Assembly: GCA_018666775.1 (NCBI GenBank)
Contig: JABIXC010000002.1
Location: 54,097 to 118,096, forward strand
Origin: Rhodospirillales bacterium
GTDB lineage: Bacteria; Pseudomonadota; Alphaproteobacteria; SMXQ01
Length of the DNA: 64,000 nt
Direction of reading: 5' to 3'
The first letter of the stretch is position 1; every line of letters begins with the position of its first letter. The notes beneath the pieces were generated by a model, which was not told where the DNA came from, searched no databases, and saw only the letters and a program-made list of their open reading frames with translations. Positions 1 to 9,017 of the stretch are shown piece after piece. Both the position numbers and the translations under genes were made by a program.

Positions 1-444
1 CAGATTAATCAAGGCTGATGGGATGAAAAATGGGCTGATCCGGCGCGCACCACGCTCATTCAACTTTATGGCCGATTCGGCAATGGCCGGAAGCCCACCG
101 ATGCCCGATCCAATCATCACACCGGTGCGTTCGCAATCTTCATCGCCTTCAGGTTTCCAGCCGGAATCTTCGACTGCCTGAATGGCAGCCCCCATGGAAA
201 ACACAATGAAGCGATCCATCTTGCGCTGCTCTTTGGGCAACACCCAGTCATCGGCATCAAAGATGGCTTTCCCGGCATCGCCTGTCGGAATTTCACCACC
301 AATGCGGCACGGCAGATCAGAAACATCAAAGGACTCGATCGCCCGAATGCCTGTTTCACTTTCTTTAACACGATTCCAGACCGCATCAGCCCCACACCCA
401 AGGGGGGTAACAAGGCCAAGACCGGTAACAACAACACGTCTCAT
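1..444 (-). CDS. fabF: 3-oxoacyl-ACP synthase II (KAS II), N-terminal part, cut by window edge
   Basis: Reading the minus strand from the ATG at 444 gives an uninterrupted 148-codon frame starting MRRVVVTGLGLVTPLGCGAD, the typical KAS II N-terminus. It continues through the family stretch MDRFIVFSMGAA and the MIGSGIGG region. The catalytic Cys and two His lie beyond the window edge. The enzyme elongates acyl-ACP with malonyl-ACP in the cytosolic type II fatty-acid cycle. It lies 63 bp downstream of acpP and follows fabD and fabG on the same strand, the classical fab cluster order. The sequence supports the family strongly; only completeness cannot be judged. Confidence 0.96.
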   Translation of the reverse strand, partial: MRRVVVTGLGLVTPLGCGADAVWNRVKESETGIRAIESFDVSDLPCRIGGEIPTGDAGKAIFDADDWVLPKEQRKMDRFIVFSMGAAIQAVEDSGWKPEGDEDCERTGVMIGSGIGGLPAIAESAIKLNERGARRISPFFIPSALINL

Positions 445-507
445 GGCTGCTCGGATGTAGTTTGAGTTTTACATTTACCCGACATCAGGCCGGGTTCTGA
501 GCACAGA

Positions 508-741
508 TTAGGAATTCGCTTCAATATAAGTAATGGCATCCTTCACGGTGAGGATTTTTTCAGCTGCGTCATCAGGGATTTCGCAGCTAAATTCTTCCTC
601 AAATGCCATGACGAGCTCAACCGTATCAAGGCTATCTGCCCCAAGGTCGTCGATAAAACTCGCGGTTTCTGTAACCTTGGCGTCATCAACGCCCAGATGT
701 TCAACAACGATCTTGGTTACGCGTTCAGCTACATCGCTCAT
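508..741 (-). CDS. acpP: Acyl carrier protein
   Basis: This 77-residue acidic protein carries the phosphopantetheine attachment motif [12 protein letters not shown], with the modified serine at residue 37. Length and composition are standard for ACP. It carries growing acyl chains through fatty-acid synthesis, and in proteobacteria also supplies lipid A and phospholipid synthesis. It sits between fabG, 166 bp upstream, and fabF, 63 bp downstream, all on the minus strand. The longer gap before acpP is a common place for an extra promoter, but I see no clear one. Confidence 0.98.
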   Translation of the reverse strand: MSDVAERVTKIVVEHLGVDDAKVTETASFIDDLGADSLDTVELVMAFEEEFSCEIPDDAAEKILTVKDAITYIEANS

Positions 742-907
742 TTTTTATCTTTCCTCGGATAACGATCCCGGTCTGGGAATTGGTTGGTTTGCCTATTTTT
801 ATCACGGCAAGTGCCGTTTCGTAACATACTTTTCCAGCCTTGACTAGCCTCTGAGCCGCCGCTGAACCAGCATCAATCTAGGCCATAATTTAGCCTTTAA
901 AAAATCA

Positions 908-1645
908 TCAAATCATGGCCATGCCACCATTAACATGGAGGGTTTGGCCTGTTACATAGGCCGCGTCTTCACTGGCCAGATAAAGGGCCGCAGCGGCAAT
1001 GTCTGCTGGTTCCCCAAAACGTGCCTGGGGAATCACCCCCAAAAGCCGTTCGCGTTGTTCTTCTGCCAAGCCATCGGTCATTGGCGTGGTAATAAACCCG
1101 GGCGCGATACAATTGGCCGTAATGCCCCTTGATGCCACCTCTGCTGCCAAAGATTTGGTTAATCCAATCAATCCTGCCTTGGATGCTGCGTAATTGGCCT
1201 GGCCCATATTCCCGGTAACCCCCACCACCGATGTGATTGAGATGATCCGGCCCCAGCGCTTTTTCATCATGCCCCTGAGCATTGCCCGCGACAGGCGGAA
1301 TGCAGCTGTTAAATTAACATCCAGAACCTGCTGCCAGTCTTCATCCTTCATGCGCATCATTAATCCATCGCGGGTAAGACCGGCATTGTTGATCAAGATA
1401 TCGACGCCGCCCAAGGCATCATCGGCCGATGAAGCCAGTTGCGTAACGCCATCGGGCGTTGAAAGATCCGCTGGCACCACAAGGGCACCATCACCCAGTT
1501 CATCAGCCAAGGCATCAAGGGCATCAACCCGCGTTCCAGAAAGCGCCACTTTGGCACCGGCAGCATGCAGCGTGCGGGCGATGGCCCCCCCGATTCCGCC
1601 ACTGGCACCCGTCACAAGCGCCCCTTTGCCATCAAGATCAAACAT
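908..1645 (-). CDS. fabG: 3-oxoacyl-ACP reductase
   Basis: A 245-residue classical short-chain dehydrogenase. The nucleotide-binding motif GASGGIG is near residue 13, NNAG near 86, and the catalytic Ser139, Tyr152 and Lys156 are all present. The C-terminus is the usual VTGQTLHVNGGMAM. It performs the NADPH-dependent first reduction of the fatty-acid elongation cycle. Placement between fabD and acpP separates it from the many other SDR paralogues and supports the FabG assignment over a generic dehydrogenase. Confidence 0.97.
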   Translation of the reverse strand: MFDLDGKGALVTGASGGIGGAIARTLHAAGAKVALSGTRVDALDALADELGDGALVVPADLSTPDGVTQLASSADDALGGVDILINNAGLTRDGLMMRMKDEDWQQVLDVNLTAAFRLSRAMLRGMMKKRWGRIISITSVVGVTGNMGQANYAASKAGLIGLTKSLAAEVASRGITANCIAPGFITTPMTDGLAEEQRERLLGVIPQARFGEPADIAAAALYLASEDAAYVTGQTLHVNGGMAMI

Positions 1646-1711
1646 GTTCCATTTCCCTAATTTTTTTAACGCCGATAGAATACAGATGTAGGCAACCCTG
1701 AGAAAGCCCTG

Positions 1712-2644
1712 TTACATAAATGCCTCTATTTCCTCAGGCGTATTAAGCGCAACCGCTTCAAGTTCCTTGTCAATGCGCCGGGCAAGGCCGGACAGAACCT
1801 TTCCGGCGCCCACTTCCACCAGCCTTTCAACACCATTTTCCTTCATCCACAGAACCGATTCGCGCCACCTGACCATGCCAGTCACCTGATCCACCAACAA
1901 AGTGCGGATTTCGTCGGGATCATCCACCGCTGAGGCCTTTATGTTGGCAACCAACGGGACTTTAGGTGCCAAAAGATCTGCCTCTTTAAGGGCGTTGGCC
2001 ATCACATCGGCCGCAGGGGCCATCAGGGCACAATGAAAGGGGGCGGAAACCGGCAACATAATGGCCCGACGCGCCCCTTGCGCGCTGGCGAGCGCCAAGG
2101 CACGGGTTACGGCGGCTTCATCGCCACTGACCACCACCTGGCCCGGTGCATTATCATTGGCTGCCGTACAGACATCGTCTTCGGCCGCTTCTGCTGCCAG
2201 CGCCGCCACGGCATCAAAATCAAGGCCCAAAATGGCCGCCATGGCCCCTTTGCCAACGGGGACGGCTGCTTGCATGGCTTGGCCCCGGGTGCGCAACAAA
2301 CGGGCGGCATCAGGGATGGTGAAGGCCCCGGCTGCGGCCAGCGCAGAATATTCCCCAAGGGAATGCCCCGCCACGAACAGGGCCGCATCGGCCAAATTCA
2401 GCCCGCCTTCTTTTTCCAAAATCGCCATAACCGCCAGACTGACCGCCATCAAGGCCGGCTGGGCATTTTCGGTCAATGTCAGGGAATCGATGGGGCCTTC
2501 AAACATAATCTGGCTCAGATTCTGGCCCAAAGCCTCATCAACTGCCCCAAAAACCTCGCGGGCCGGGATAAATGCTTCTGAAAGTGCCTTGCCCATGCCC
2601 ACCGATTGGGACCCTTGGCCGGGGAATATGAAAGCCTGTTTCAC
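1712..2644 (-). CDS. fabD: Malonyl-CoA:ACP transacylase
   Basis: The 310-residue product shows FPGQGSQ near the N-terminus, the nucleophile elbow GHSLGEYSA (Ser95), and the catalytic His in PVSAPFHCALM near residue 202. It loads malonyl groups onto ACP, which is encoded two genes downstream. It is the first gene of the fabD-fabG-acpP-fabF run and is divergent from the rpsF operon, so its promoter must lie within the 243 bp between them. Length is normal for the family. Confidence 0.97.
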   Translation of the reverse strand: MKQAFIFPGQGSQSVGMGKALSEAFIPAREVFGAVDEALGQNLSQIMFEGPIDSLTLTENAQPALMAVSLAVMAILEKEGGLNLADAALFVAGHSLGEYSALAAAGAFTIPDAARLLRTRGQAMQAAVPVGKGAMAAILGLDFDAVAALAAEAAEDDVCTAANDNAPGQVVVSGDEAAVTRALALASAQGARRAIMLPVSAPFHCALMAPAADVMANALKEADLLAPKVPLVANIKASAVDDPDEIRTLLVDQVTGMVRWRESVLWMKENGVERLVEVGAGKVLSGLARRIDKELEAVALNTPEEIEAFM

Positions 2645-2752
2645 GCTAAACCTCTGTTCATTGGTTAAAGTAAGGAATGCATGAGTGATAACGCCCCACT
2701 CTTCCCTGTCAAGGCCGCCGTAAAGCCGCCTTCAAAAGATTTGGTTTAGCCC

Positions 2753-2780
2753 TTGATTGGCGGGGGGTTTTGTGTATATT
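2753..2780 (+). promoter_or_regulatory. Probable sigma-70-type promoter of the rpsF operon
   Basis: TTGATT at 2753-2758 and TATATT at 2775-2780 are separated by 16 bases, close to the housekeeping consensus. They lie about 108 bp upstream of rpsF in the fabD/rpsF divergent region. This is inferred from sequence alone. Confidence 0.55.
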
Positions 2781-2887
2781 TCGCGACCTCAACATTCCTT
2801 GCCGGTTACAGCGGTTACCGGCTAGGGACGGAAGGCCAGCCACGATGGATATGGCACCGCCCCGGGAACAACCATAAGGAGTGTCAC

Positions 2888-3397
2888 ATGCCGCTTTATG
2901 AAAACGTGTTTATTGCACGTCAAGATATCACCTCGTCTCAGGCAGAAGCCCTGGCCGAGACCTTCTCTGAAATTGTTGTCAAATCCGGCGGAACCGTTTC
3001 CAAAAAGGAAGCATGGGGCCTGCGTAATCTGGCCTATCGGGTCAAGAAAAACCGGAAAGGGCATTACACCCTTCTCAACATTGACGGGCCACCCGCCGCC
3101 ATCAGTGAAATGGAACGCAACATGCGTATCCATGACGATGTGCTTCGCTTCCTGACCATTCGTGTTGACGAACTTGAAGAAGGCCCCTCGCCAATCTTGA
3201 AGGGTCGTGATGAAAGGCCAGCGCGGGGCGGACGCCCCCCTCGCCATGAGGAATCCCGTCCGGCAGCAAAACCAGCCACGCCTGTTAAGGCCGAAGCTGA
3301 CCCAGCCGAAGCTGACCCAGCCGAAGCTGCACCGGCTGAAGCTGCACCGGCTGAAGCTGCTACGACCGAAGCTGCCGACAAGGGAGAAGAATCATGA
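2888..3397 (+). CDS. rpsF: 30S ribosomal protein S6 with a repetitive acidic tail
   Basis: The start at 2888 is chosen because [15 protein letters not shown] is the canonical S6 N-terminus and AAGGAG lies just upstream; the frame is open further upstream but without S6 similarity. Residues 1 to about 95 are the S6 fold, which binds S18 in the 30S platform. After it comes a basic linker and then an Ala/Pro/Glu tail of near-repeats AEADP and AEAAP (about residues 135-165) encoded by roughly 15-bp direct repeats. The total of 169 residues is longer than the 95-135 usual elsewhere; extended tails are common in alphaproteobacteria. The stop overlaps rpsR (ATGA). Confidence 0.95.
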   Translation: MPLYENVFIARQDITSSQAEALAETFSEIVVKSGGTVSKKEAWGLRNLAYRVKKNRKGHYTLLNIDGPPAAISEMERNMRIHDDVLRFLTIRVDELEEGPSPILKGRDERPARGGRPPRHEESRPAAKPATPVKAEADPAEADPAEAAPAEAAPAEAATTEAADKGEES

Positions 3398-3633
3398 GTG
3401 AACAAGGCCAACGTCGTCCGTTCTTTCGTCGCCGCAAGACGTGCCCGTTTACAGGCTCTAATGCGCCAAAGATCGACTACAAGGATGTCCGCATGCTCCA
3501 GCGTTTCATTTCTGAACGCGGAAAAATCGTGCCTTCTCGCATTACCGCCGTTTCCACAAAGAAACAGCGTGAATTGTCGAAGGCAATCAAGCGGGCGCGT
3601 CATCTGGCACTTTTGCCGTTTGTTATTAAATAG
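3394..3633 (+). CDS. rpsR: 30S ribosomal protein S18
   Basis: A 79-residue basic protein with the S18 signature: [27 protein letters not shown] and the C-terminal [11 protein letters not shown]. It binds next to S6 on the platform of the small subunit. Its ATG overlaps the rpsF stop, implying translational coupling. The order rpsF-rpsR-(DUF2232)-rplI is the usual alphaproteobacterial arrangement. Confidence 0.98.
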   Translation: MSEQGQRRPFFRRRKTCPFTGSNAPKIDYKDVRMLQRFISERGKIVPSRITAVSTKKQRELSKAIKRARHLALLPFVIK

Positions 3634-3749
3634 CGTGTTTTGGATGGCTTTTGGGATGGCTTGCAGGCCGCTCCCTTAAGTTGCCAAACTTGCCGGAAAC
3701 AGTTTTGGGCGCATCAGTACGCTGATGGCCCAGCCAAAAGGTTCCAGCC

Positions 3750-4697
3750 ATGCAAAAAGATGCCTTACTCGCCATAGCCGCAGGGCTTGCAAGTGCGGTT
3801 CTGCATCTTTCCACCCAGTGGAGCGTGATTGGCGCATTGTTTTTTACCCTTCTGGCCCCACTGCCTTTGTTTATGGCGGGATTTGGGCTGGGACTTACCA
3901 GAGCATTGCCGGGACTTGTCGTCGCAGGCATTGTTGTTTGGGGGGGAGCCGATTTTAATCGGTTTGTTTTGTTTTTAGCAGCCGACCTGTTGCCGGTGGC
4001 TTTGGTTGTACGGTTCGCCCTTTTAAATCGCCAAACGGGTGATAGCGAAACCGACGTACAGTGGTATCCGCCGGGTCTGGTTCTGACCTGGATTGCACTG
4101 TACGGGGCCGGGGCCTTTGTTTTGGCGATGGTGATTACCGGATCAGGCCCAGGTGGGCTTCAGGCATCGGTGAACCAATATGTGGACGGATTTCAGAATC
4201 TGTTTGCAAAAGCAAGCCAGAACAAGCCGGCTTTGGTTCAGATGCTGGATTCCATCAAGCGGGTGTTTCCCTTCTTGGTGGTCACATGGTGGATCATCAT
4301 TGTCGCCGCCAACGCGGCCTGGGGGCAAAAAATTCTGGTCCGATTGGGCCAAAACCGGCGGCCAACGCCGGATTTCAGGACCATTGAACTGGCGCCATGG
4401 CTGGCGTCTGGAATGGTTGCAGCCACAGTGGCTGGATTGTTAGGATCGGGATGGCTGGGCTTTGTGGCAACCAATGTTGCCCTTATCCTCGGTATCCCCT
4501 ATTTTCTCGTCGGACTTGCGGTCATTCACGCTGTTTCGACGAAATGGAAAGGGCGGACGGCTGTTTTATTAAGCGTCTACCTGATGTTATTTATGTTTGG
4601 ATGGCCGGCACTGTTAATTGCCGGATTGGGTGTTATGGAGCCTTGGGCTAGGGTTAGGGCGCGTTATGGTGCGCCAAACCACACAGACCGGGCCTGA
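3750..4697 (+). CDS. DUF2232 family integral membrane protein
   Basis: A 315-residue, strongly hydrophobic protein with about eight predicted membrane spans; the first follows directly after MQKDALLAIAAGL. This length and the position between rpsR and rplI match the DUF2232 family commonly found there in alphaproteobacteria. Its function is not established. It starts 116 bp after rpsR, and only 25 bp separate its stop from rplI, so it is very probably part of the ribosomal-protein transcript. Family assignment rests on context and hydropathy rather than a diagnostic motif. Confidence 0.8.
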   Translation: MQKDALLAIAAGLASAVLHLSTQWSVIGALFFTLLAPLPLFMAGFGLGLTRALPGLVVAGIVVWGGADFNRFVLFLAADLLPVALVVRFALLNRQTGDSETDVQWYPPGLVLTWIALYGAGAFVLAMVITGSGPGGLQASVNQYVDGFQNLFAKASQNKPALVQMLDSIKRVFPFLVVTWWIIIVAANAAWGQKILVRLGQNRRPTPDFRTIELAPWLASGMVAATVAGLLGSGWLGFVATNVALILGIPYFLVGLAVIHAVSTKWKGRTAVLLSVYLMLFMFGWPALLIAGLGVMEPWARVRARYGAPNHTDRA

Positions 4698-4722
4698 TTG
4701 GGTTAATGAAAGGAAGATCGTA

Positions 4723-5373
4723 ATGGAAGTTATTTTGCTGGAGCGTATTGAGAAACTGGGACAGATGGGTGACACCATCACGGTCAAGCCGGGCTTTGCC
4801 CGCAATTACCTGTTGCCCCAAAACAAAGCCCTTCGCGCGACCAAAGAAAATCAGAAAAGTTTTGAAGCGCGGCGCGGTGAACTCGAAGCTGCCAATGCCG
4901 AACGACGGAGCAGTGCAGAAAAATCTGCGGGCACGATTGATGGCATTACGGTGATTTTGGTTCGCCAAGCCAGTGATTCAGGCCAGCTTTATGGTTCTGT
5001 CCGTCCCCGCGATATCGCTGCTATTTTGCGCGAAAAAGATGCCGAGGTTGACCGCACCCAGATCCGGCTTGATATGCCCATCAAAATGGTTGGCATCCAT
5101 ACCGTCCGTGTGGCCATCCACCCGGAAGTGGTCGTGGAAGTCACCGTCAATGTGGCACGTTCTGAAGAAGAAGCAGAACTTCAGGCCCAGGGTAAATCCA
5201 TGATTGGCTCCGGTGCCGCCGATGCTGTTGCGGAAGCCGCCTTTGCAGACGAAGCAGACGAAAGCGCCGACGAAGAATTAGCTGAAGACGGTGCAGAAGA
5301 AATCGCTGAAGATGGCGCAGAAGACGTTGCAGAAGTTTCCGAGACAGAAGAAAAATCTTCCGAAACGGAATAA
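4723..5373 (+). CDS. rplI: 50S ribosomal protein L9 with an acidic C-terminal tail
   Basis: The ATG at 4723 is chosen because MEVILLERIEKLGQMGD begins the L9 N-domain and AGGAAG lies upstream; the frame extends 35 codons further back without similarity. The N-domain (residues 1-50, with GFARNYLLPQ) and C-domain (to about 150) are complete. A tail of about 65 residues rich in Glu, Asp and Ala follows, with repeats of AEDGAEE type. L9 normally has 147-150 residues, so at 216 this is long, although acidic L9 tails occur in Rhodospirillales relatives. An intrinsic terminator follows directly. Confidence 0.95.
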   Translation: MEVILLERIEKLGQMGDTITVKPGFARNYLLPQNKALRATKENQKSFEARRGELEAANAERRSSAEKSAGTIDGITVILVRQASDSGQLYGSVRPRDIAAILREKDAEVDRTQIRLDMPIKMVGIHTVRVAIHPEVVVEVTVNVARSEEEAELQAQGKSMIGSGAADAVAEAAFADEADESADEELAEDGAEEIAEDGAEDVAEVSETEEKSSETE

Positions 5374-5387
5374 CCAGACTGTTCCTA

Positions 5388-5427
5388 AACCGCCCAGGCG
5401 TTCCAGCACGCCTGGGCGGTTTTGTTT
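5388..5427 (+). terminator. Intrinsic terminator after rplI
   Basis: A perfect 13-bp stem (AACCGCCCAGGCG at 5388-5400 paired with 5409-5421), an 8-base loop, and a T-rich run TTTGTTTT. It closes the rpsF operon before dnaB. Confidence 0.9.
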
Positions 5428-5519
5428 TATCCCCATAGTTATCAAGGTGTGGATTATTTTTTTGAGCATATGCAAATTGCTTGATGCTCCGATCCACGTA
5501 AGCCTGTACCCTCTCCTTC

Positions 5520-7043
5520 ATGGTTGATCTAACGCCCGAACAGAATGTCACGCCGCTTCGCGGTAATGGCCCCCACGATACTTACGTTGATGTGCCCGAT
5601 CTGCCCCATAATTTTGAGGCAGAACAAGCCCTTTTGGGTGCCATCCTTATCAACAATGAAGCCCACACCCGGGTTTCCGAATTTCTGCTGGGCGAGCATT
5701 TTTATGATCCCGTTCATGGCCGCATTTATGATGCCTGCGCAAAATTGATTGAACGCCATCAGGTTGCCAATCCGGTTACGCTGCAAAGCTTGTTTGAGGG
5801 CGATGAAGCCCTGAGCGATGCGGGGGGAGCCAAATATCTTGGCCGTCTCGCCGCTACTGCCGTCACCGTGATCAATGCGGGGGATTATGGGCGAACCCTG
5901 TTTGACCTGCATCTGCGGCGCAAATTAATCGAATTGTCGGGCGAAATCCGCACCGAAGCCGCCAGCCCCGATCTAGATACCTCCGCCATCCGCCAGATTG
6001 AAACCACGGAACAACACCTGTTTGATCTGGCCACCACCGGTGAATATGAAGGCGGGTTTCGGTCCTTTACCGATGTCCTGACCACCACCATTGAAATGGC
6101 CGAAGCCGCCTATAAACGTGACGGCAAGCTGACGGGGACAACCACCGGGTTCACAGATATGGACAAGCTTTTAGGCGGGTTGCAGCCATCCGATCTGGTT
6201 ATTCTGGCGGGACGCCCATCCATGGGCAAAACCGCCCTGGCCACCAACATTGCCTATAATGCAGCCAAGGCATGCCGCATGGTGGTCAACGAACAAGGCC
6301 AAAAAACTGTCGCTGACGGTGCGGTTGTCGGGTTCTTTTCCCTTGAAATGTCATCAGAACAATTGGCAACGCGTATTCTGGCCGAAGCCTCTGGCATATC
6401 ATCTGACCGCATTCGCAAGGGCGAATTGTCCAATAAGGAATTCCAGAAAGTGGTCGAAGCCAATCAGGAACTGGCGCGCATTCCGTTCTTTATCGATGAC
6501 ACCCCTGCCCTTTCTATTGGCCAGTTGCGCACCCGCGCCCGGCGTCTGAAACGCCAACACGGGCTTTCGATGATCGTGGTGGATTATCTGCAATTGCTGC
6601 GCGCCACCCTTGACCGTTCCAGTGAAAACCGGGTTCAGGAAGTTTCCGAAATTACCCGTGGCCTGAAGGCATTGGCAAAGGAACTGAATGTGCCGGTGGT
6701 AGCCCTGTCACAGCTATCGCGTGCGGTTGAACAACGCGAAGACAAACGGCCCCAATTATCAGACCTTCGGGAATCTGGCTCCATTGAACAAGACGCCGAT
6801 GTGGTGATGTTTCTCTATCGTGAAGAATATTATCTGTCCCGTCTTGAGCCAGAAATGGGAACAGAAGACCACGAAAAATGGCAGATGCGGATGGAAGAAA
6901 GCCACAATTTGGCAGAAGCCATCGTTGGCAAACAGCGCCATGGCCCGACCGGAACCATCAAGATGGTCTTCACCGGCGAATTGACCCGCTTCAGTGATTA
7001 CATCCCACCTGACCGTCTGCCCGATCAGAACGTGCCCTTCTGA
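5520..7043 (+). CDS. dnaB: Replicative DNA helicase
   Basis: The 507-residue product has the DnaB N-terminal domain (PHNFEAEQALLGAIL near residue 29) and a RecA-like helicase domain with Walker A GRPSMGKTALA near residue 220, Walker B SMIVVDYLQLL, and the DnaB box KALAKELNVPVVALSQLSR. The DLRESGSIEQDAD motif is intact. The hexamer unwinds DNA at the fork. No intein is present. It follows the rplI terminator by about 90 bp, and alr starts 4 bp after its stop, so the two may share a transcript. Confidence 0.97.
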   Translation: MVDLTPEQNVTPLRGNGPHDTYVDVPDLPHNFEAEQALLGAILINNEAHTRVSEFLLGEHFYDPVHGRIYDACAKLIERHQVANPVTLQSLFEGDEALSDAGGAKYLGRLAATAVTVINAGDYGRTLFDLHLRRKLIELSGEIRTEAASPDLDTSAIRQIETTEQHLFDLATTGEYEGGFRSFTDVLTTTIEMAEAAYKRDGKLTGTTTGFTDMDKLLGGLQPSDLVILAGRPSMGKTALATNIAYNAAKACRMVVNEQGQKTVADGAVVGFFSLEMSSEQLATRILAEASGISSDRIRKGELSNKEFQKVVEANQELARIPFFIDDTPALSIGQLRTRARRLKRQHGLSMIVVDYLQLLRATLDRSSENRVQEVSEITRGLKALAKELNVPVVALSQLSRAVEQREDKRPQLSDLRESGSIEQDADVVMFLYREEYYLSRLEPEMGTEDHEKWQMRMEESHNLAEAIVGKQRHGPTGTIKMVFTGELTRFSDYIPPDRLPDQNVPF

Positions 7044-7047
7044 TCCC

Positions 7048-8184
7048 ATGTCATTGCAAGATCAGGCATCAAGCGCCGGCGGCATTCTCACCATTGACCT
7101 TGATGCCATCAAAGCCAATTACCACCAGCTGAATGATCGGCTGAGAGATGGCTGTACGCTGGGTGCCGTGGTCAAGGCCGATGCTTATGGATTAGGGATG
7201 GCGCGCGTTGCACCCGCACTTTGGTCCGCAGGCTGCAAAACTTTCTTTGTGGCACTGATGCATGAAGGCCTGGCGCTTCGTGCCTTGCTGCCCGATGCCC
7301 AAATTCAGGTCTTTAACGGCACCGATGCGGAAAGCGCACCGGCAATGGCTGCGGCCGGGTTAATCCCCGTGCTCAACCATCCGGGACAGATTGAAGCCTG
7401 GCACATGGAAGCCACACGTCTTGGCAAATCCCTCCCCGCCATAATTCATGTCGATACCGGCATGACCCGTCTGGGTCTGGATGGCCAAGAGATCAAGGCG
7501 CTGGTTGAAGCGGGCAAGCACCGGGATGGCCTCAATATTGGTACCATCATGAGCCACCTTGCCTGTGCCGATGATGCGGATCATGCCATGAATGCCCATC
7601 AGCTTGAAAATTTCAAAACAACCCTCAAAATCATGGCCCCATTGGGCGATCTGGGCGCAAGCCTCGCCAATTCATCCGCCATCTTTCTTGGGGATCAATA
7701 TCACTTTGATCTAACCCGTCCTGGCTCTGCCCTTTACGGCATCACCCCCCATGGATTGAAGGATGGCACCCCCCCGAACCCGATGGCGCAAGTCATTACA
7801 TTACAAGGAAAAATTCTTCAAATCCGTGGAATTGACACGCCATCAAGCGTTGGTTATGGTGCCACCCATCAAGCAGAGAAAGGCCAAAAAATTGCCATCG
7901 TTGGGGTCGGTTACGCCGACGGTTATCTCCGCTCTCTTTCGAATTCGGCCACTGCCATCCTTGGCGGCATCCGGGTTCCCGTGGTAGGCCGCGTATCCAT
8001 GGATTTGATCACTCTTGATGTTACCAATGTTCCCGACCAGGTTGCCCGTCCCGGCGCCTTGGTGGACCTGATTGGACCGGATCATTCCGTCGATACCCTC
8101 GCGCGCGAAGCAGGCACCATTGGCTATGAAATCCTGACGGCTCTTGGCCCCCGGTTCCACCAAAACTATTTGGAAACCGCATGA
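7048..8184 (+). CDS. alr: Alanine racemase
   Basis: The ATG at 7048 lies 4 bp after the dnaB stop; an in-frame start further upstream would overlap dnaB and is not needed. The 378-residue protein has the PLP-binding Lys43 in VVKADAYGLG and the second catalytic base in SVGYGATHQ. GRVSMDLITLDVT is the conserved C-terminal domain. It interconverts L- and D-alanine for peptidoglycan. Its stop overlaps the mlaE start by four bases. Confidence 0.96.
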   Translation: MSLQDQASSAGGILTIDLDAIKANYHQLNDRLRDGCTLGAVVKADAYGLGMARVAPALWSAGCKTFFVALMHEGLALRALLPDAQIQVFNGTDAESAPAMAAAGLIPVLNHPGQIEAWHMEATRLGKSLPAIIHVDTGMTRLGLDGQEIKALVEAGKHRDGLNIGTIMSHLACADDADHAMNAHQLENFKTTLKIMAPLGDLGASLANSSAIFLGDQYHFDLTRPGSALYGITPHGLKDGTPPNPMAQVITLQGKILQIRGIDTPSSVGYGATHQAEKGQKIAIVGVGYADGYLRSLSNSATAILGGIRVPVVGRVSMDLITLDVTNVPDQVARPGALVDLIGPDHSVDTLAREAGTIGYEILTALGPRFHQNYLETA

Positions 8185-9017
8185 GCGACGCTGCAAAAGC
8201 CAGAACAACAAAAGACGGAGCACCCCCCCCCGAGCCAATCATTGTTCGGATGCTGGCCCCGTTTGGTCGCGTCTTTCTGGACTTTCTAGCCACCGTTGGA
8301 AAATTATCCATCTTTACCGGGCGCGCCCTTCGCCATTCTGTCACAGCCCCCTTTTATTGGCGCCTGACGCTCCGCCAGATGATCGACATCGGCTATTATT
8401 CACTGCCCGTTGTGGGCATGACAGCAATTTTCACCGGCATGGTTTTGGCCTTGCAGAGTTATTCCGGGTTTTCACGGTTTTCTGCCGAAGGGGCCGTTGC
8501 GACCGTCGTGGTTTTATCCATGACCCGGGAATTAGGCCCCGTGCTGGCCGGGCTGATGGTTGCCGGGCGCATTGGCGCCTCTATGGCTGCCGAAATTGGC
8601 ACCATGAAGGTCACCGAACAGATCGATGCCTTAACAACGCTTTCGACCAACCCTTACAAATATCTGGTCGCCCCCAGGCTTATTGCCGGGCTTTTGATGA
8701 TGCCTTTATTGGTGGCGGTGGCCGATATCATTGGCGTGTTTGGCGGGTTTTTGATTGCGGTTAACAAACTTGATTTCAATGCTGCCAACTATCTGACCCA
8801 GACCTTTGAATTTCTGGAAACAAAAGATGTGGTTTCTGGTCTGGTTAAGGCTGCCGTTTTTGGCTTCGTCATCTCTTTGATGGGGTGTTATCACGGCTAT
8901 AATTCCAAGGGCGGTGCTCAGGGTGTGGGAACGGCCACCATCAATGCCGTGGTTTCATCGCTGATTTTGATCTTGATTTTCAACTACATCATCACGGAAA
9001 TGTTCTTCGACATATGA
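8181..9017 (+). CDS. mlaE: MlaE-family ABC transporter permease
   Basis: A 278-residue membrane protein of the MlaE/DUF140 family with the conserved stretches FTGMVLALQ, LGPVLAGLMVAGRIGASMAAEIGTM (split here only by wording) and GCYHGYNSKGGAQGVG. These permeases work with MlaF in retrograde phospholipid transport that maintains outer-membrane asymmetry. The gene overlaps alr at its start and mlaF at its stop (ATGA), so it is translationally coupled. No mlaD or mlaC follows, so the substrate-binding part must be encoded elsewhere. The symbol reflects the family; the cargo is not shown by sequence. Confidence 0.9.
   Translation: MSDAAKARTTKDGAPPPEPIIVRMLAPFGRVFLDFLATVGKLSIFTGRALRHSVTAPFYWRLTLRQMIDIGYYSLPVVGMTAIFTGMVLALQSYSGFSRFSAEGAVATVVVLSMTRELGPVLAGLMVAGRIGASMAAEIGTMKVTEQIDALTTLSTNPYKYLVAPRLIAGLLMMPLLVAVADIIGVFGGFLIAVNKLDFNAANYLTQTFEFLETKDVVSGLVKAAVFGFVISLMGCYHGYNSKGGAQGVGTATINAVVSSLILILIFNYIITEMFFDI

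Noticed and set aside
117..437. Open frame of 106 codons on the minus strand
   Set aside because: It is a shifted frame inside fabF; the FabF frame from 444 carries the conserved sequence.
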